Positions 20,831-32,641 are shown, counted from the stretch's first letter. The stretch is DNA of 64,000 bases from Aradus depressus (GCA_963662175.1 OY759214.1:103192115-103256114); one strand, 5' to 3'. Notes: generated by a model not told the origin, from the sequence alone. Translations and numbers: made by a program.

Positions 20831-21240
20831 AGATGTCCATGTAGGGCCAAACAGACCGATACAATATATACATATATAATATATATATATATTTTTTTTT
20901 CAGTTAAATCCTGTCTCATTGGATGTAGAATGGCTCCAAATACGGACGGACTCTTTGATAAAAAGATATGACGACATAAAAGAAGAATGTTCAGATGGTA
21001 AGGCGGACAAGTGTCCCATATGAATTTAGTTACACATGGCATGCACATTAGATTTTGCTTAGTAGATCAATATTATTATTTTCATATCATAAAGTCAGTG
21101 CTAGCTTATTAACTGCTGGTTGTATTGTCAACTATATAAAGGTACGGGGAACCTTCTTCCCTCTCCATTAGAGGAATGTCCCCATCGACAATACAGAATA
21201 AAGAGAACCAAGAAGACAGTAGGTCAGGTTCTCCTAGGCT
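20831..21240. other. AT-rich spacer, nothing recognised
   Basis: Contains (TA)n runs near 20875-20892 and a TATAAA-like stretch near 21135, but no feature that can be named. Confidence 0.4.
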
Positions 21241-21247
21241 TTGCTGT

Positions 21248-21690
21248 CCCGGGCCAGTGACCATTCCAGGAATCTGGGAAGGGAACACCACGGGGCTCCA
21301 GAACCACAAATGGTACTACGGGGGTAGCAGCTATCCAAGCGGCACCAACAACTGATGTTGGATTCCCAGTGGTTGTGGTAACTGGGTCCGTTGTCCGGGA
21401 TCCAGGCATCTGGGAAGGGAAACCTACGAGGCTCCAGAACCAAAAATGGTACTACGGGGGAGGCAGCTATCCAAGCGGCACCAACAACTGAGGTTGGATT
21501 CACAGTGGTTGTGGTAACTGGGTCCGTTGTCCGGGATCCAGGCATCTGGGAAGGGAAACCCACGAGGCTCCAGAACCAAAAATGGTACTACGGGGGTGGC
21601 AGCTATCCAAGCCGCACCAACAACTGAGGTTGGATTCACAGTGGTTGTGGTAACTGGGACTGTTGTCCGGGATCCAGGAATCTGGGACAT
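21248..21690 (+). repeat. 136-bp tandem repeat, about three copies
   Basis: GGCATCTGGGAAGGGAAAC recurs 136 bp apart near 21405 and 21541, with diverged outer copies beginning near 21265 and ending near 21690. Both strands are open for long stretches, but 136 is not a multiple of three, so each copy is read in a different frame. The open frames look like by-products. Confidence 0.85.
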
Positions 21691-21789
21691 ACCAGTGACC
21701 GGGATAGTAGCCGTCCCTGTCATCCCTCTCGATGGGTGTCCACCATTACGGTAGAGGCTAAGGCTGGGAACCTGGTGGGCATCCATATC

Positions 21790-22666
21790 AAAACACTGTC
21801 ATTGAATTTCACGGAAGGGGGGGGGGAGGGGGGGAACCATAAATGTTGATGGAATTTCACAAGTAGCGTCCTTAAAAGTCAAATTGAGACATGGACTATA
21901 TGGCGTCCCGAATTTTATACGGGAGGGGTTTCCTAAGAACGCACTACTTGCACGGTTACTACTAGCTCAGGTGTCCACCGTTGCTCGGTAAATACTAGCT
22001 GGATTCTGAACCAATGAAAATAGTAACGTCATGTATGTACTGTCGAAGAATAGCCCAGGATACGCATGAGAGATATTAAGAATGAAAATCAAAGTTCCAC
22101 GGGTAACACCGGGTAATACTGCTAGTACATAAAACAAGCAGTTTCGCATCTTTGCACCCTAAATCAAAGGAAATTACTGGGCCGTGTAATAGGAATCTAC
22201 AAAGAGGGCATTTGTAACTAAGTGCGGTCCTTGAGGTCCACACGACGGACTTCCCAGCATGATAATAATATCACAAACGGAGGTATTTTATTCAGTACAG
22301 AATTATTTATTAATTTACTTGAATTTAATAAATACATAGATTTTCAATAGATGTGATAAATGTACATAGGTCACATTGCCTATTTTTAACTTCCCAGCAT
22401 ATAGGGAAGGTATTGAAATGGGTCCGAAAATCGAAATCAAAATTTTCATAATATTTTTATGTTTCAAGGTCATGAAAAATGATAACGACTCCGTTTTGAT
22501 GACAATCGAAGCGTATCAATGTAAATATGATCTGAAAAGAATTTTATCATAAATTAGGTCCACCCGTTTTTTGTTTGAACAAAAAGATTGCTAAATATGT
22601 AAATTTTAGGAATTCTTGAAAAAGATTCATCCGATCTAATTTGTTCTGGTGGCAATGTAGCATCCA
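21790..22666 (+). repeat. Dispersed repeat family B, left segments
   Basis: Blocks around 22140-22330 and 22385-22600 (CTTCCCAGCATATAGGGAAG, GAAATGGGTCCGAAAA) match the minus strand of 26590-26790 and 27050-27335. A G-rich tract lies near 21815-21833. The order of blocks differs between the two sides, so this is not a simple palindrome. The Harbinger element sits between them. Confidence 0.65.
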
Positions 22667-22917
22667 TTAAGCAGGCCCTACACTATCAATCCGCTTGATC
22701 AAAACAGAGCGTCCAGCTAACTGACACGCGCTTCAAGCAGCCTTGGGGCGCATCAAGCATCCCATCAATCTTTTCATCAACACTCATTTGTAGAGGATTT
22801 TTCGACTAGTGAACTGCTCCTCCTGGACTGTAGTGAATCGGTGTAGATACCATGGTTTCGCATCAGGATTTGGGGTTTCTCATCTTTACACTTGTTGCTC
22901 TCAAGCGGTAAAAAAAG

Positions 22918-23175
22918 ATCCAGAGGAAACGACGTTGGTCGAAGGACTGGTATAAATCGCGAAACCGCTTCACTCACGAAAATTTACTGACATTTCTGTG
23001 TGAAACTGAGCCGGAAGACTTTAAAAACTTTATCAGAATGGACCAAGAGCGTTTTGATCATTTATTGGAGTTGATACGGCCCAAAATAGAGAAAGTAGAT
23101 ACCAAAAACTGCGTGAAGCGATTCCTGCAACTCAGAGACTGTCCATCACAATGAGGTACCTAGCTTCTGGAATGG
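22918..23175 (+). pseudogene. Harbinger transposase N-terminal fragment
   Basis: It reads KRRWSKDWYKSRNRFTHENL, then EDFKNFIRMDQERFDHLLEL, IRPKIEKVDTKN and, after a one-base shift, REAIPATQRLSITMRYLASG. This is the conserved lead-in to the DDE nuclease domain of HARBI1-like transposases. The frame resumes after the R1 insertion at 25861 (MDLEDLKFLCAIARTFGSERTTLY) and soon ends. The DDE catalytic residues are absent, so it encodes no active nuclease. Confidence 0.88.
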
Positions 23176-23427
23176 CTCTAGGCGGAGCTGTAAGCTAGAG
23201 AGCGCGCCCACAGGTGGCGGATAGGGGAATGCCCTGCAGTTATCTAAGGATGACATCCTGGATTCGAGAATCTTAGGATCCTGCAGGGTAGGAAGGAAAT
23301 AATATACTTCCCGCGGACAAAAGGTGCAATGCAAACGCAAATTGGAAATAATACCCCAGGTGGCAGACCGGTTTAAAATCCACCCTCTTCGGAGGTTGAT
23401 CCCACGGATTCTGGGGAGGGTCAACCA

Positions 23428-24063
23428 TTGCAAGAAGACAAGGAGATGGAACACACGGGCCTAACAGTGCCTAAGAAGCCAGAGGATAAGGGACAGCAAG
23501 CGTTTGAGTGGCTAGGACTCAAAATAGATGTGCTGACTAAGTTCTTAGCAGGAAAAAAGAACATTCATAAGGAGATTCATACTATGGCAAAAGCTGTAAA
23601 AAGCGCTTATGCCAGCGTTAACTATGCAGAAGATACCAAAGCCAAGGATGGAGTGAAGGAACAGCAACCTCCGGGGATACCTAGGGGGACGCAGACATCT
23701 CCGATCTTCAAGGCGGCTGCTCCTGCTGGATTGGAAACTCCGGCAGAAAAAACGAAGAGGAAGAAAGACAGCCCAGAACTGAGAGATGTCACTGCTAAGA
23801 GGAAGAAGGAGAAGGACTCAAGGAACTCTCCTAAACCGGGAGAAAAATTAGAGACCCAGTCCTCTGCCCGGCCGCAGGAAGAAGCCGAGGAAAATCCCAA
23901 AGCCTCCGAAGCAGCGACCGAAGCCAACACTCAGCGATTATCATCCAGAAGAAGGGCAGCCTGTCGTATGCGGAAATCCTATGTAAAGTCAAAAATGACC
24001 CTAACTTGGAAGAGTTGGGGAACAAAGTACATAGGATCAGGAAAACCATGTCCGGAGACCTGA
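23428..24063 (+). pseudogene. ORF1 (gag-like) of the nested R1-clade element, frameshifted
   Basis: A lysine- and glutamate-rich, low-complexity protein of 211 codons in the open frame. Near 23940 a one-base change moves the conserved tail into another frame, where it reads SYAEILCKVKNDPNLEELGNKVHRIRKTMSGDLIL, the boundary to the R1-type ORF1 nucleic-acid binding region. The zinc knuckles that normally follow are gone, removed with the endonuclease by a deletion near 24070-24180. Confidence 0.75.
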
Positions 24064-24186
24064 TCCTCATACTTATTGTTTTAGGTTTAAACCTTTAAAT
24101 AGGATCACACTGGTATCCACAAATAAAATAATAAAACAGAACACAAAACAATACACAGACTTAAACAGTGAAGAACGTGAATCCTA

Positions 24187-25615
24187 TTGGACAGACTTGA
24201 GGAAACCATAGGCGATGGACTCTCTGAGAACCAGTACGGTTTCAGGAAGGCTCGATCGATGCTGAACGCAGTGAATTCGGTGACAAACATCGCTAAGGAA
24301 GCGATCTCTGGCAAACGATGGAAAGGCGGTAGCAAACACTACTGCCTTGTAGCTACACTGGACGTCAAGAATGCCTTTAATTCAGCCAGATGGGACTGCA
24401 TCTGGAAAGCACTAGGGAGACATAGCGTGCCACATTACCTCAAGAAGATAGTCGCCGATTACTTTCATAACAGGGTGCTAATTTATGAGACGCAGAATGG
24501 AGTCGAAAAGTATAATGTGACGGGCGGCGTTCCCCAGGGATCGGTACTCGGACCATTCATGTGGAACGTGATGTACGATCTCTTATTGAGATTGCCGCTA
24601 CCAGCAAACGTTAAGGCAGTCGTCATTACAGATAAGGCTCTGGACGAAGTAAATAGCGACTTCGAGTATGACATGGTACTCATTCATGAGTGGATGAAGT
24701 CAGTAGGCCTACAACTGGTAGAACATAAGACGGTGACAGTCTTGATAACGAGCAGGAAAAAGAGGGAGACCATCACCCTTGAGGTTGGCGACCATGCCAT
24801 CCCGTCACAACCTTACATCCGCTACCTCGATATTATGTTGGATGCAAGGCTATTCTTCAAGTATCACATCGAGCAAGCCAGCTAAAAGACCGCGAACATC
24901 AATGCAGCACTGTCCCGGATAATGCCTAACGCGGGTGGACCAAGACAAGTAACGAGACGGTTGCTGGCTTCAGTTACCTCCTCAGTACTGCTCTACGGAG
25001 CTCCAATCTGGTCAGAAGCCCTTAAGGTGGCTGTGCATCGGATGGCTGCAATAAGAGTGACGGCCGCATTTCGCACCGTGTCCGGTGATGCTGTGTGCGT
25101 CATAGCTGGAATGCCCCCGATAGACATCACTGCGGAAAAGCGCCAGAGGCTTTATCTGCTACGCACGACCGATCAAGCAGAAAAAAGACGGATCCGAGAG
25201 TAAGAAAGGAAGATCAGCTTGCAACAGTGGCAAACAAGGTGGGAAAATTCACCGAATGGCAGGTGGACCCGCCGATTAATATTGAATATTGAGAAGTGGG
25301 TAAACCGGCCCCACGGTGAAGTAGGGTACTACCTGACCCAACTACTGCTGGACACGGATGTTTCCGGGTATACCTGTTTAGATTTAAACGAGTAGAAGAT
25401 CCGGACTGTCCACACTGCTGCGGAGCACATATTCTTACAGTGTGCTCGCTTCAGCGAGGAGCGTCATGAGCTCGAAAGAGTTCTAGGTGAGACGCTCATG
25501 CCGGAGACTCTAGTGAGCTGCATGCTGGAGTCGCAGGAGAAGTGGACTGCGGTCGGCGGGTATGCTGCGGAAGTCCTCAGGAAGCTCCGAGAGATGGAGA
25601 AGCGTGGAATTGCGT
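24187..25615 (+). pseudogene. R1-type RT and C-terminal region lacking the YADD motif
   Basis: RT blocks: LSENQYGFRKARSMLNAV, LVATLDVKNAFNSARWD (motif A with Asp), GGVPQGSVLGPFMWNVMYD. The next block should hold F/YADD, but the sequence runs LPANVKAVVITDKALDEV, so the catalytic Asp pair has been deleted. The thumb follows (SRIMPNAGGPRQVTRRLLASV, VLLYGAPIWSEAL), then AFRTVSGDAVCVIAGMPPIDI, broken by stops near 24883 and 25201 and further shifts. The C-terminal remnant is HGEVGYYLTQLL and HTAAEHIFLQCARF. The protein would be catalytically dead even if the stops were absent. Confidence 0.88.
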
Positions 25616-26136
25616 AATGCGTAGTTGTCTTTGAGGGAGAGCGTCAGCTAGAGCCTCACCCGTGAAGTAATGCGTGATGGCGGTTCCACGGGGATAATGG
25701 GGCTGGAGAGGATATAGGGAGGTGTTTTTAGTCAGTAGGCCCAATCAGGGAGACTCTCACACTGTCCAGTGACTACTGTCATCTTGTCAAATGTTCGCCT
25801 ATTAAAGGTTTTTCACCACCCTCCGCAAAAAAAAAAAAAAAAAAAAAAATTCTGGAATGGATTTGGAAGACCTGAAATTTTTGTGCGCTATTGCTCGAAC
25901 CTTCGGAAGCGAGCGGACGACCCTCTATCGTTGTTGTTGAGCAAGTGACTGACGCAATGCTTGATCGAAATTGCTCTAGACTATCAAGCGCTCCGCCCAG
26001 CCATTCAAACTTTCCATCAATCACCGTCAAGGCTTGACCAAGCGTCAAACGGGTTCCTAGACTATCAATCACGCTTGACACCATCGCTTGACGCGCTGTT
26101 TTGATCAAGCGGATTGATAGTGTAGGGCCTGCTTTA

Positions 26137-27345
26137 GAGCCAGATTGAAAAATAGGCTATATGGCGTCTGAAAAATTCGAACGGGAGGGTGGGTTATGAG
26201 AGGGGCTTGACATAAAAATTGTTCTAGTTCATTAACGGATAGTCGGATTGTCATGAAATTTCACATGTAGTGTTCTTAATAGCCGATTGAAAAATAGGGT
26301 GTGTGAGGTCCAAAATACTTAAGGGGAAAGGGGGTTGTGGGCGGATGGGGGGGGGGGGGGGGGGGGGGGGGGGACTAAGCATAAAAATGTTGGTAACCCA
26401 TTAACGGAAACATGTAGTATTCTTAAAAGTCAAATTGAAAAAAAGGGTGTGTGACGTCTCAAAATTCGTAACGGAAGAGGGACTGTGAGTGGAGGTTGAA
26501 CATAAAAATAGTTTAACCTCATTAACATAATTTATCGGAGTGTCATGAAATTTCACATGTAGTAGTTTAGTAAAAATCGATGTACAGATTAGATTTACGT
26601 AAATGAATCAATAATTCTATACTGAATAAAATGCCTAGTTTTTTGATATTATTATTAATGATATTGATACCATGCTGGGAAGTTTGCCGTGGACCTCAAG
26701 GGCCGCACTTAGTTACAAATGCCACCTTTGTAGAGTCCTAATACACGGCCCAGTAATTTCCTCTGATTTAGGGTGCAAAGAGGCGAAACACACACATCCG
26801 AGAACCTGCTTGTTTTAATTTTGCTTTTACTACAACATGTAAAATTTCATGACAATCCGATAATCCGTTAATGAGGTTGAACTATTTTTATGGTCAGCCA
26901 CCACTCACAGTCCCTCTTCGGTTAAAAATTTTGAGACGCCACACACCCTATTTTTCAATTTGGCTTTTAAGAATACTACATGTTAAATTTCATTACAATG
27001 CGATCATCCCTTCATGAGCTAGCCTATTTTTATGCTTAGCAGTGTTTTTGTTCAAACAAATAAAAAACGGGTAGACCGAATTTGATAAAATTCCTTTCAG
27101 ATCATATTTACGTTGATACGCTTCGATTGTCATCAAAACGGAGTCGATATAATTTTTCATTCGCGAAATATCGTGCAGGAAAAATTGACCACGCACGTAC
27201 GTACACACACACACTTCATTCCAAAAAACGTGTAAAAATACTCTAATGACCTTGAAACATAATATATGATGACAATTTTGATTTCGGTTTTCGGACCCAT
27301 TTCAATAACATCCCTATATGCTGGGAAGTTAATAAGGCTTAATTA
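26137..27345 (-). repeat. Dispersed repeat family B, right segments
   Basis: 26140-26580 is a run of three diverged ~125-130 bp units built on AATAGGGTGTGTGAGGTC and TTTCACATGTAGT. 26590-26790 and 27050-27335 match the left segments in reverse complement. A poly-G run lies at about 26349-26373, and a CGTACGTACACACACAC stretch near 27195. Confidence 0.65.
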
Positions 27346-27460
27346 ATAAAGTAAATAAATTACATTGAAAAAAGTAAAGTACAACAAGACGTCATAAAAC
27401 ATAATTAAGAAAACTATGTACAAAATAATATAGCAAATCATAAGAAAAAAAAAAAAAAAA

Positions 27461-27740
27461 AAACTATTCAGCTAGGTGACCCTCTGAATGATACTGTCCT
27501 TATTGATATCGTCTAACTATTCAGCTAGGTGACCCTCTGAATGATACTGTCCTTATTGATATCGTCTAACTATTCAGCTAGGTGACCCTCTGAATGATAC
27601 TGTCCTTATTGATATCGTCTAACTATTCAGCTCGGAGATCCCCCGGAACACCCCCGAATGATACTGTCCTTATTGATATCGTCTAACTATTCAGCTCGGA
27701 GACCCCCCGGAACACCCCCGAATGATACTGTCCTTATTTT
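27461..27740 (+). repeat. Minisatellite of 53-bp and 64-bp units
   Basis: Three copies of a 53-bp unit beginning AACTATTCAGCTAGGTGACC are followed by two longer variants in which CTCGGAGACCCCCCGGAACA replaces the middle. Confidence 0.92.
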
Positions 27741-27974
27741 TAAATGGAGAGGTCCCAGGGGCGCGGGTGGTCCCCCACACCAGGGATCGACAAAAAAAAA
27801 ATTATAATTTTTCTTTTACGAATTAATGAAAATTGTAATTGATCAAAAATATATTGTCAATTACCCAAAATATTTGTGATTGAATAAAAATGAATTATCA
27901 ATTACCCAAATAATTGATCAAAAGTATATTATCAATTACCCGAATAATGGTTTATTTGATAATGATATTAGTTA

Positions 27975-28195
27975 CTTAATATGACTCTTGCCCGGGCTTT
28001 AACTTTGAGGTCATACGTTGCTCTCGACGAAATGAGTACGACTCTGCATTTGGCGTCCTAAAGATTACCTTTAACGACCTTTACCTGACATCACAGATCG
28101 TCTCATCTGAAGGACCCCGTCTTCAATGTTTCTTTACCTCCCAGATAAACACCTAAAGGCAATTGCCCCTATTCTCTTTTTAAAATTACTTTTTG
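27975..28195 (-). mobile_element. SINE fragment sharing its 3' part with the SINE at 2341
   Basis: On the minus strand it contains TTTATCTGGGAGGTAAAGAAA, GTCCTTCAGATGAGACG, TGATGTCAGGTA and, at the end, ATGACCTCAAAGTTAAAGCC followed by CGGGCAAGAGTCAT. These blocks occur in the same order in the plus-strand SINE at 2341-2660. The tRNA-like head is absent, so it is 5' truncated or from another subfamily. Confidence 0.7.
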
Positions 28196-28315
28196 GCAAA
28201 GGTTGAAGAGTTCAAATGAAAACTCAGATAAAACAAATGAGAATTTGTTTTAGAAAAATTAAAGAAGAGAATAAAAATTAATTGATGTCCAACAATACTC
28301 CCAGGAAATAGCCTG

Positions 28316-29000
28316 AGGAGAGGGCTCGACGAACAAGTAGCCTAGAGGTAGTTGGAGGTGTGAGGAGGCAGGCTATGGTGGGAGAGGGCTCGACGGACAA
28401 GTAGCCTAGAGGTAGTTGGAGGTGTGAGGAGGAAGGCTATGGTGGGAGAGGGCTCGACGGACAAGTAGCCTGGAGGTAGTCGGAGGTGTGAGGAGGCAGG
28501 CTATGGTGGGAGAGGGCTCGACGGCCAAGTAGCCTGGAGGTAGTCGGAGGTGTGAGGAGGCAGGCTGTGGTGGGAGAGGGCTCGACGAACAAGTAGCCTA
28601 GAGGTAGTCGGAGGTGTGAGGAGGCAGGCTATGGTGGGAGAGGGCTCGACGGACAAGTAGCCTAGAGGTAGTTGGAGGTGTGAGGAGGCAGGCTATGGTG
28701 GGAGAGGGCTCGACGGACAAGTAGCCTAGAGGTAGTTGGAGGTGTGAGGAGGCAGGCTATGGTGGGAGAGGGCTCGACGGACAAGTAGCCTAGAGGTAGT
28801 TGGAGGTGTGAGGAGGCAGGCTATGGTGGGAGAGGGCACGACGGACAAGTAGCCTGGAGGTAGTTGGAGGTGTGAGGAGGCAGGATACGGTGGGAGAGGG
28901 CACGACGGACAAGTAGCCTGGAGGTAGTCGGAGGTGTGAGGAGGCAGGATACGGTGGGAGAGGGCTCGACGGACAATTAGCCTGGAGGTAGTCGAAGGTG
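28316..29000 (+). repeat. 64-bp minisatellite, ~10.7 copies
   Basis: GAGAGGGCTCGACGGACAAG recurs every 64 bp (for example 28381 and 28445). Variants (ATACGG for CTATGG, GGCACG for GGCTCG) cluster in the last three copies, which fits growth by unequal exchange. Confidence 0.95.
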
Positions 29001-30453
29001 CTGTTCATTTATAAACATGGTCTAGAGTGGATGGGAGGGCTGAGTGTGGAGTGCTGAATGGTGAATGCTGAATGGTGAGTGCGGAGTGCTAATTGCTAAG
29101 TAGGTACTTTATCAAAGTATGTTAACGTGAATTACTCTTTTCCGTCTTGCAAAGGCAACTGAGCTGAGCTAGGATTGGATTGAAAGGCGCCTGTCCATTT
29201 CAAATTAATAGTTTTGAGATACTGCCATTTAATTTCGTATAAAAGGTTTAACAGGTATAACATAGTATTATTATTTATTTTTCAATTTTAAAAAACTGGT
29301 TAATTCAAGAGTAGAGCAGGACAGCTATTAAATAGTAGAATTAAGAATGGCCTCCACGCGATGTTACACCGATTTCATTAGAATATTATAAAGTGGGACC
29401 ACACTTGAGCTGTGAGCTCTCATTCTTCAGGCCTCACTTCTCCTCGAACTGAGTATGATAATAATTATTTACCTTGCATCTGTGTTTCGGTTGTTTTCAG
29501 TTTTGAAACTTAAGAACTTCAAAAATAAATATGAATATGGCTATGCGGTTCACAATTGTCTTGAGATTGCAGATGATGTAGAAGTAGTGAGTACCATGTA
29601 CAATGCTCTAAATTTATTGGTCGCCATTTCGCTAGATGATTCTTCAGTTCATGTTCTGGAAAAAATAAATATAAATATATCTGAGGGTTGAAGTTCACCA
29701 TGGTGTGGATACAACAGATACACAACACGAGAAAAATCATTTCCATTTACTTTTTAACACAATCAGGTCAATTAGAATAATTTACTATTTATTGGATATT
29801 ATTATTATTTGCATATTTTGTTTAATATTCAGTAAATCAAATAAAAACAAGTGGTCGGTGAATCACCGGCAATGTACTTCCCCAGAACGAATGCATCAAA
29901 TAACTTTTCGGTCCCACTTCCAAACCAGTCAATATTCAATAGTGACTTACTTAAATATTTTGTCGATACATTCATTACATCGGCAGTTGTTGGGGTTTTT
30001 GAGTTGGCCCCCTCTGATCTTCCCCTTGCCTTCTGCCCATTCCGCTGAAAATTGATAGGTGTTGTCTTTATGGAGTTTAGGTCACACATATAATATTTGT
30101 ATCTATAAATTCATTTTATAGGGAATTATCGTGTTCACAGATATACAGACTTACAGAATTTTTTTTTTCATATTTGTAATCTAGAGGTCGGAAAACACGA
30201 AATTCCATCGGAACACATCGCATCGAATTTTTGACCGATTACATAACTTGCCGTATACTTGGTAAAGCTGGGGAAGTAATAATGATGTAAACAATTTGGT
30301 TAAGAGAAGCGCCAACAGGTTGCGTGCAACCAGACCAAGGTTCAGAAATACTTTGTTGGCATGCTCTAGTTGGAACGTAAACAATTTGTCAGAGTCCCAG
30401 GTATGGCGGATCAAGACCCGGAAGTTTTTCGTCATCGCGAACGAAAACGTATG
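29001..30453. other. Low-information stretch with several short open frames
   Basis: No domain can be supported. A minus-strand frame at 29829-30089 (containing LLNIDWFGSGTEKLFDAFVL) and another at 30181-30435 show some amphipathic character but no motif I recognise. They may be decayed transposase pieces. Confidence 0.35.
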
Positions 30454-30817
30454 GTGATCCTACAAAGCTTTGTATATGAACATAGTTTGTTTGGATTGTT
30501 TGTAGGGACAGGTCTGAGAGTATAGAAGTGATTTACTTGTATAATGAACTGTATCCTCTGTAATGATCGATTCGACAATACTTATGGGGGTCCTACAAAG
30601 CTTTGTATATGAACATAGTTTGTTTGGATTGTTTGTAGGGACAGGTCTGAGAGTATAGAAGTGATTTACTTGTATAATGAACTGTATCCTCTGTAATGAT
30701 CGATTCGACAATACTTATGGGGGTCCTACAAAGCTTTGTATATGAACACAGTTTGTTTGGATTGTTTGTAGGGACAGGTCTGAGAGTATAGAAGTAATTT
30801 ACTTACATTATTAACTG
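30454..30817 (+). repeat. 133-bp tandem repeat, left part
   Basis: TCCTACAAAGCTTTGTATATG recurs at 30458, 30591 and 30724, a period of 133 bp. The array is cut at 30817 by the Gypsy element and resumes at 35753. Confidence 0.92.
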
Positions 30818-30990
30818 TGATAAGTATCTAGTATTAATCGATGTCAGACAGGCACTGTGAGGTTAACTGTGAACTGGGAACTGGATCTGTCTTTGTTGTG
30901 TTTTATTTGTTTCACTACATAAACGTCACTTGTGTTCTTTTCCTTCTGTCTTTTATTTTATTAAACCCAACAATCAAAGAGGCCATAACA
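30818..30990 (+). repeat. 5' LTR of the Gypsy-like element
   Basis: Starts TGATAAGTATC, ends GGCCATAACA. Followed by AATTTTCAGAAGTGAGAT, the leader/primer-binding region. Compared with the right LTR it has an extra block around CGTCACTTGTGTTCTTTTCC. Confidence 0.88.
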
Positions 30991-31155
30991 AATTTTCAGA
31001 AGTGAGATATAACCTGAAATTGCGTACTCTTGACTATTGACCGCCATTGTTGAACTATCATTGAAGATATTTTCTTGGGGCTATTCATTTCTTTGATTTA
31101 ATTTTCTTCTTTCAACTAGTTACTGTTTACTTTTAAATATATTCAGTAAATTACA

Positions 31156-31863
31156 ATGACAACTTTTGGAGAAGTTACTTCGTTAAATGGGTTGAGTCTT
31201 TGGCCTTTTAAGGACATAAAAGCTCTTCATAAAATAGGATCGTAGGAATAGAAGACGCCTTCCTGAATGGGAAGGTTTCATATTTGATGAGGATTCAGAA
31301 TCTAATGCTAAAATTGAGGAAATTGCTACATCACTTAATTTGGAGGAATTGAGTGCAATTTGTTTTCGACTTAGAATATCTGCGGAAGGTTCTGGGATAG
31401 AAAAAGCCACAAGAATTGTGAAAAGCTTAAGCGATTTTAGCAATTTGTCTTCTGTACAACTGAGTGATTCACAGCTCGAAGATGAAGAAGAAGAAAAAGG
31501 TGATAATGCAACCGCGCAACAGGGTGAGTACAACAATAATAACTTAATTAAAGCAATATTAGAGCAGAATGCGAAGTTAATGAGGCGAGGAATGAATTTG
31601 TGGTTATGCCCGATTTATATAAAAATATCAAGGAGTTCAGTGGTAAAGAACCTGGGCATGAAGCTCGAGTTTGGCAAAATTGCACGGTTGGCCAGACACT
31701 TTCAAGGTAGAAGCCGCTAGAGGGAGTGTGGTTGGACCCACAAGTAATTGGTTCATATCTAGAAACATAAACAGCTGGGAGGAGTTTGAGCAGCAGTTAT
31801 GTAGGGTCGCTAGCTACTGGTGAACAATGGAGACAGATGTTGTCAAGAACTCAGGGCTGTACA
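31156..31863 (+). pseudogene. Gag N-terminal part of the Gypsy-like element
   Basis: ATG at 31156 opens MTTFGEVTSLNGLSLW but meets a TAG near 31223. The reading resumes in another frame (31340-31720) with an acidic, helical region, then in a third with VMPDLYKNIKEFSGKEPGHEAR, WPDTFKVEAARGSVVG and NWFISRNINSWEEFEQQ, the capsid-type motif of Gypsy Gag proteins. A TGA follows ASYW. The hAT element interrupts the frame at 31863, and Gag continues at 34228. Confidence 0.82.
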
Positions 31864-32273
31864 CAGTGCTCGATTACCCAATAGGCCGGACTAGGCCATG
31901 GCCTGGGGCCCCCGTCGATGAAGGGCCCCCGTAAAATTCAAAAATTGATTTAAATAAAAAAAAAAGTTTATTCCGAAAAATTCAAAATTATAAATTTTTT
32001 TTATTCTTTAAAAATTTACCAATGAATCAAATTTATGTTTGATCTTTTTTTTATGTCTATACTTTCATCATATATACCATTGTATTTACGGCAAATAATT
32101 TTTTGAATCAATTTATGATTCCAATTGTTTATTCATCTCAAGTTTCTACTTTCAAATTGCGCGCTCAAGAACACAACCTTTTCTTGTTTCATGATCGAAA
32201 CAAGAATGTTGATTTAAATAGTGTGGAATCGAGTTGTGTTTTAAGTGATATTGAATAATAGTGATTGAATAAT

Positions 32274-32641
32274 TGTTAAGTCGCGAGTTGAGTGTGGGTG
32301 AATTCGGGAACACGCCGAGACAATCGATAGGAGTCGGCGGGACTCTTGAACTACATTAGTCAGTAAGCAGTTGGGCACCACGCGGGGTGGACTGAGTTGG
32401 TTGAGTTGGCTGTTACCACGTGGGTATACAGTGAGTCGTTTGTTACCATGCGGAAGTGAGTTGTTTTGTTACCACGCGGGGTGGACTGAGTTGGCTGTTA
32501 CCACGCGGGTATAAAGTGAGTCGTTTGTTACCATGCGGAAGTGAGTTGTTTTGTTACCACGCGGGGTACCAGGTGTTGTTTTAATAAATCTATCTATTGA
32601 TCAACTGGAAGTTCTCATTTAACCTGTATCCAAATACAACA
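32274..32641 (+). repeat. 5' LTR of the deleted BEL element
   Basis: It carries internal short repeats of TTACCACGCGGG and TTGTTACCATGCGGAAG and an AATAAA near 32584 that could serve as a poly(A) signal. It is followed by TGGTTTTTACCTGGCCGG, a candidate primer-binding site. Confidence 0.9.

Larger units (their letters stand above)
23176..25849 (+). mobile_element. R1-clade non-LTR retrotransposon nested in Harbinger
   Basis: An 11-bp duplication TTCTGGAATGG at 23165-23175 and 25850-25860 flanks it, and a 23-base poly(A) tail (about 25827-25849) marks its 3' end. It contains a gag-like ORF1, a damaged RT and a C-terminal zinc-finger region. It is internally deleted between ORF1 and RT (endonuclease missing). 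Confidence 0.93.
22670..26133 (+). mobile_element. PIF/Harbinger DNA transposon with a nested R1-clade element
   Basis: Terminal inverted repeats at 22670-22707 and 26096-26133 are perfect complements over 38 bp (AGCAGGCCCTACACTATCAA... at the outer ends). A 3-bp TTA flanks both ends (22667-22669, 26134-26136), the classic PIF/Harbinger target duplication. Transposase coding lies inside, split by the retrotransposon at 23176-25849. Without the nested element and its duplication it is only about 780 bp, an internally deleted copy. Confidence 0.92.

Noticed and set aside
28316..29000. CRISPR-like array of regularly spaced repeats
   Set aside because: The whole 64-bp unit is repeated without variable spacers, so it is a minisatellite; the sequence is eukaryotic.
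29829..30435. Minus-strand open frames that might be transposase
   Set aside because: No catalytic motif, TIR or target duplication could be tied to them.
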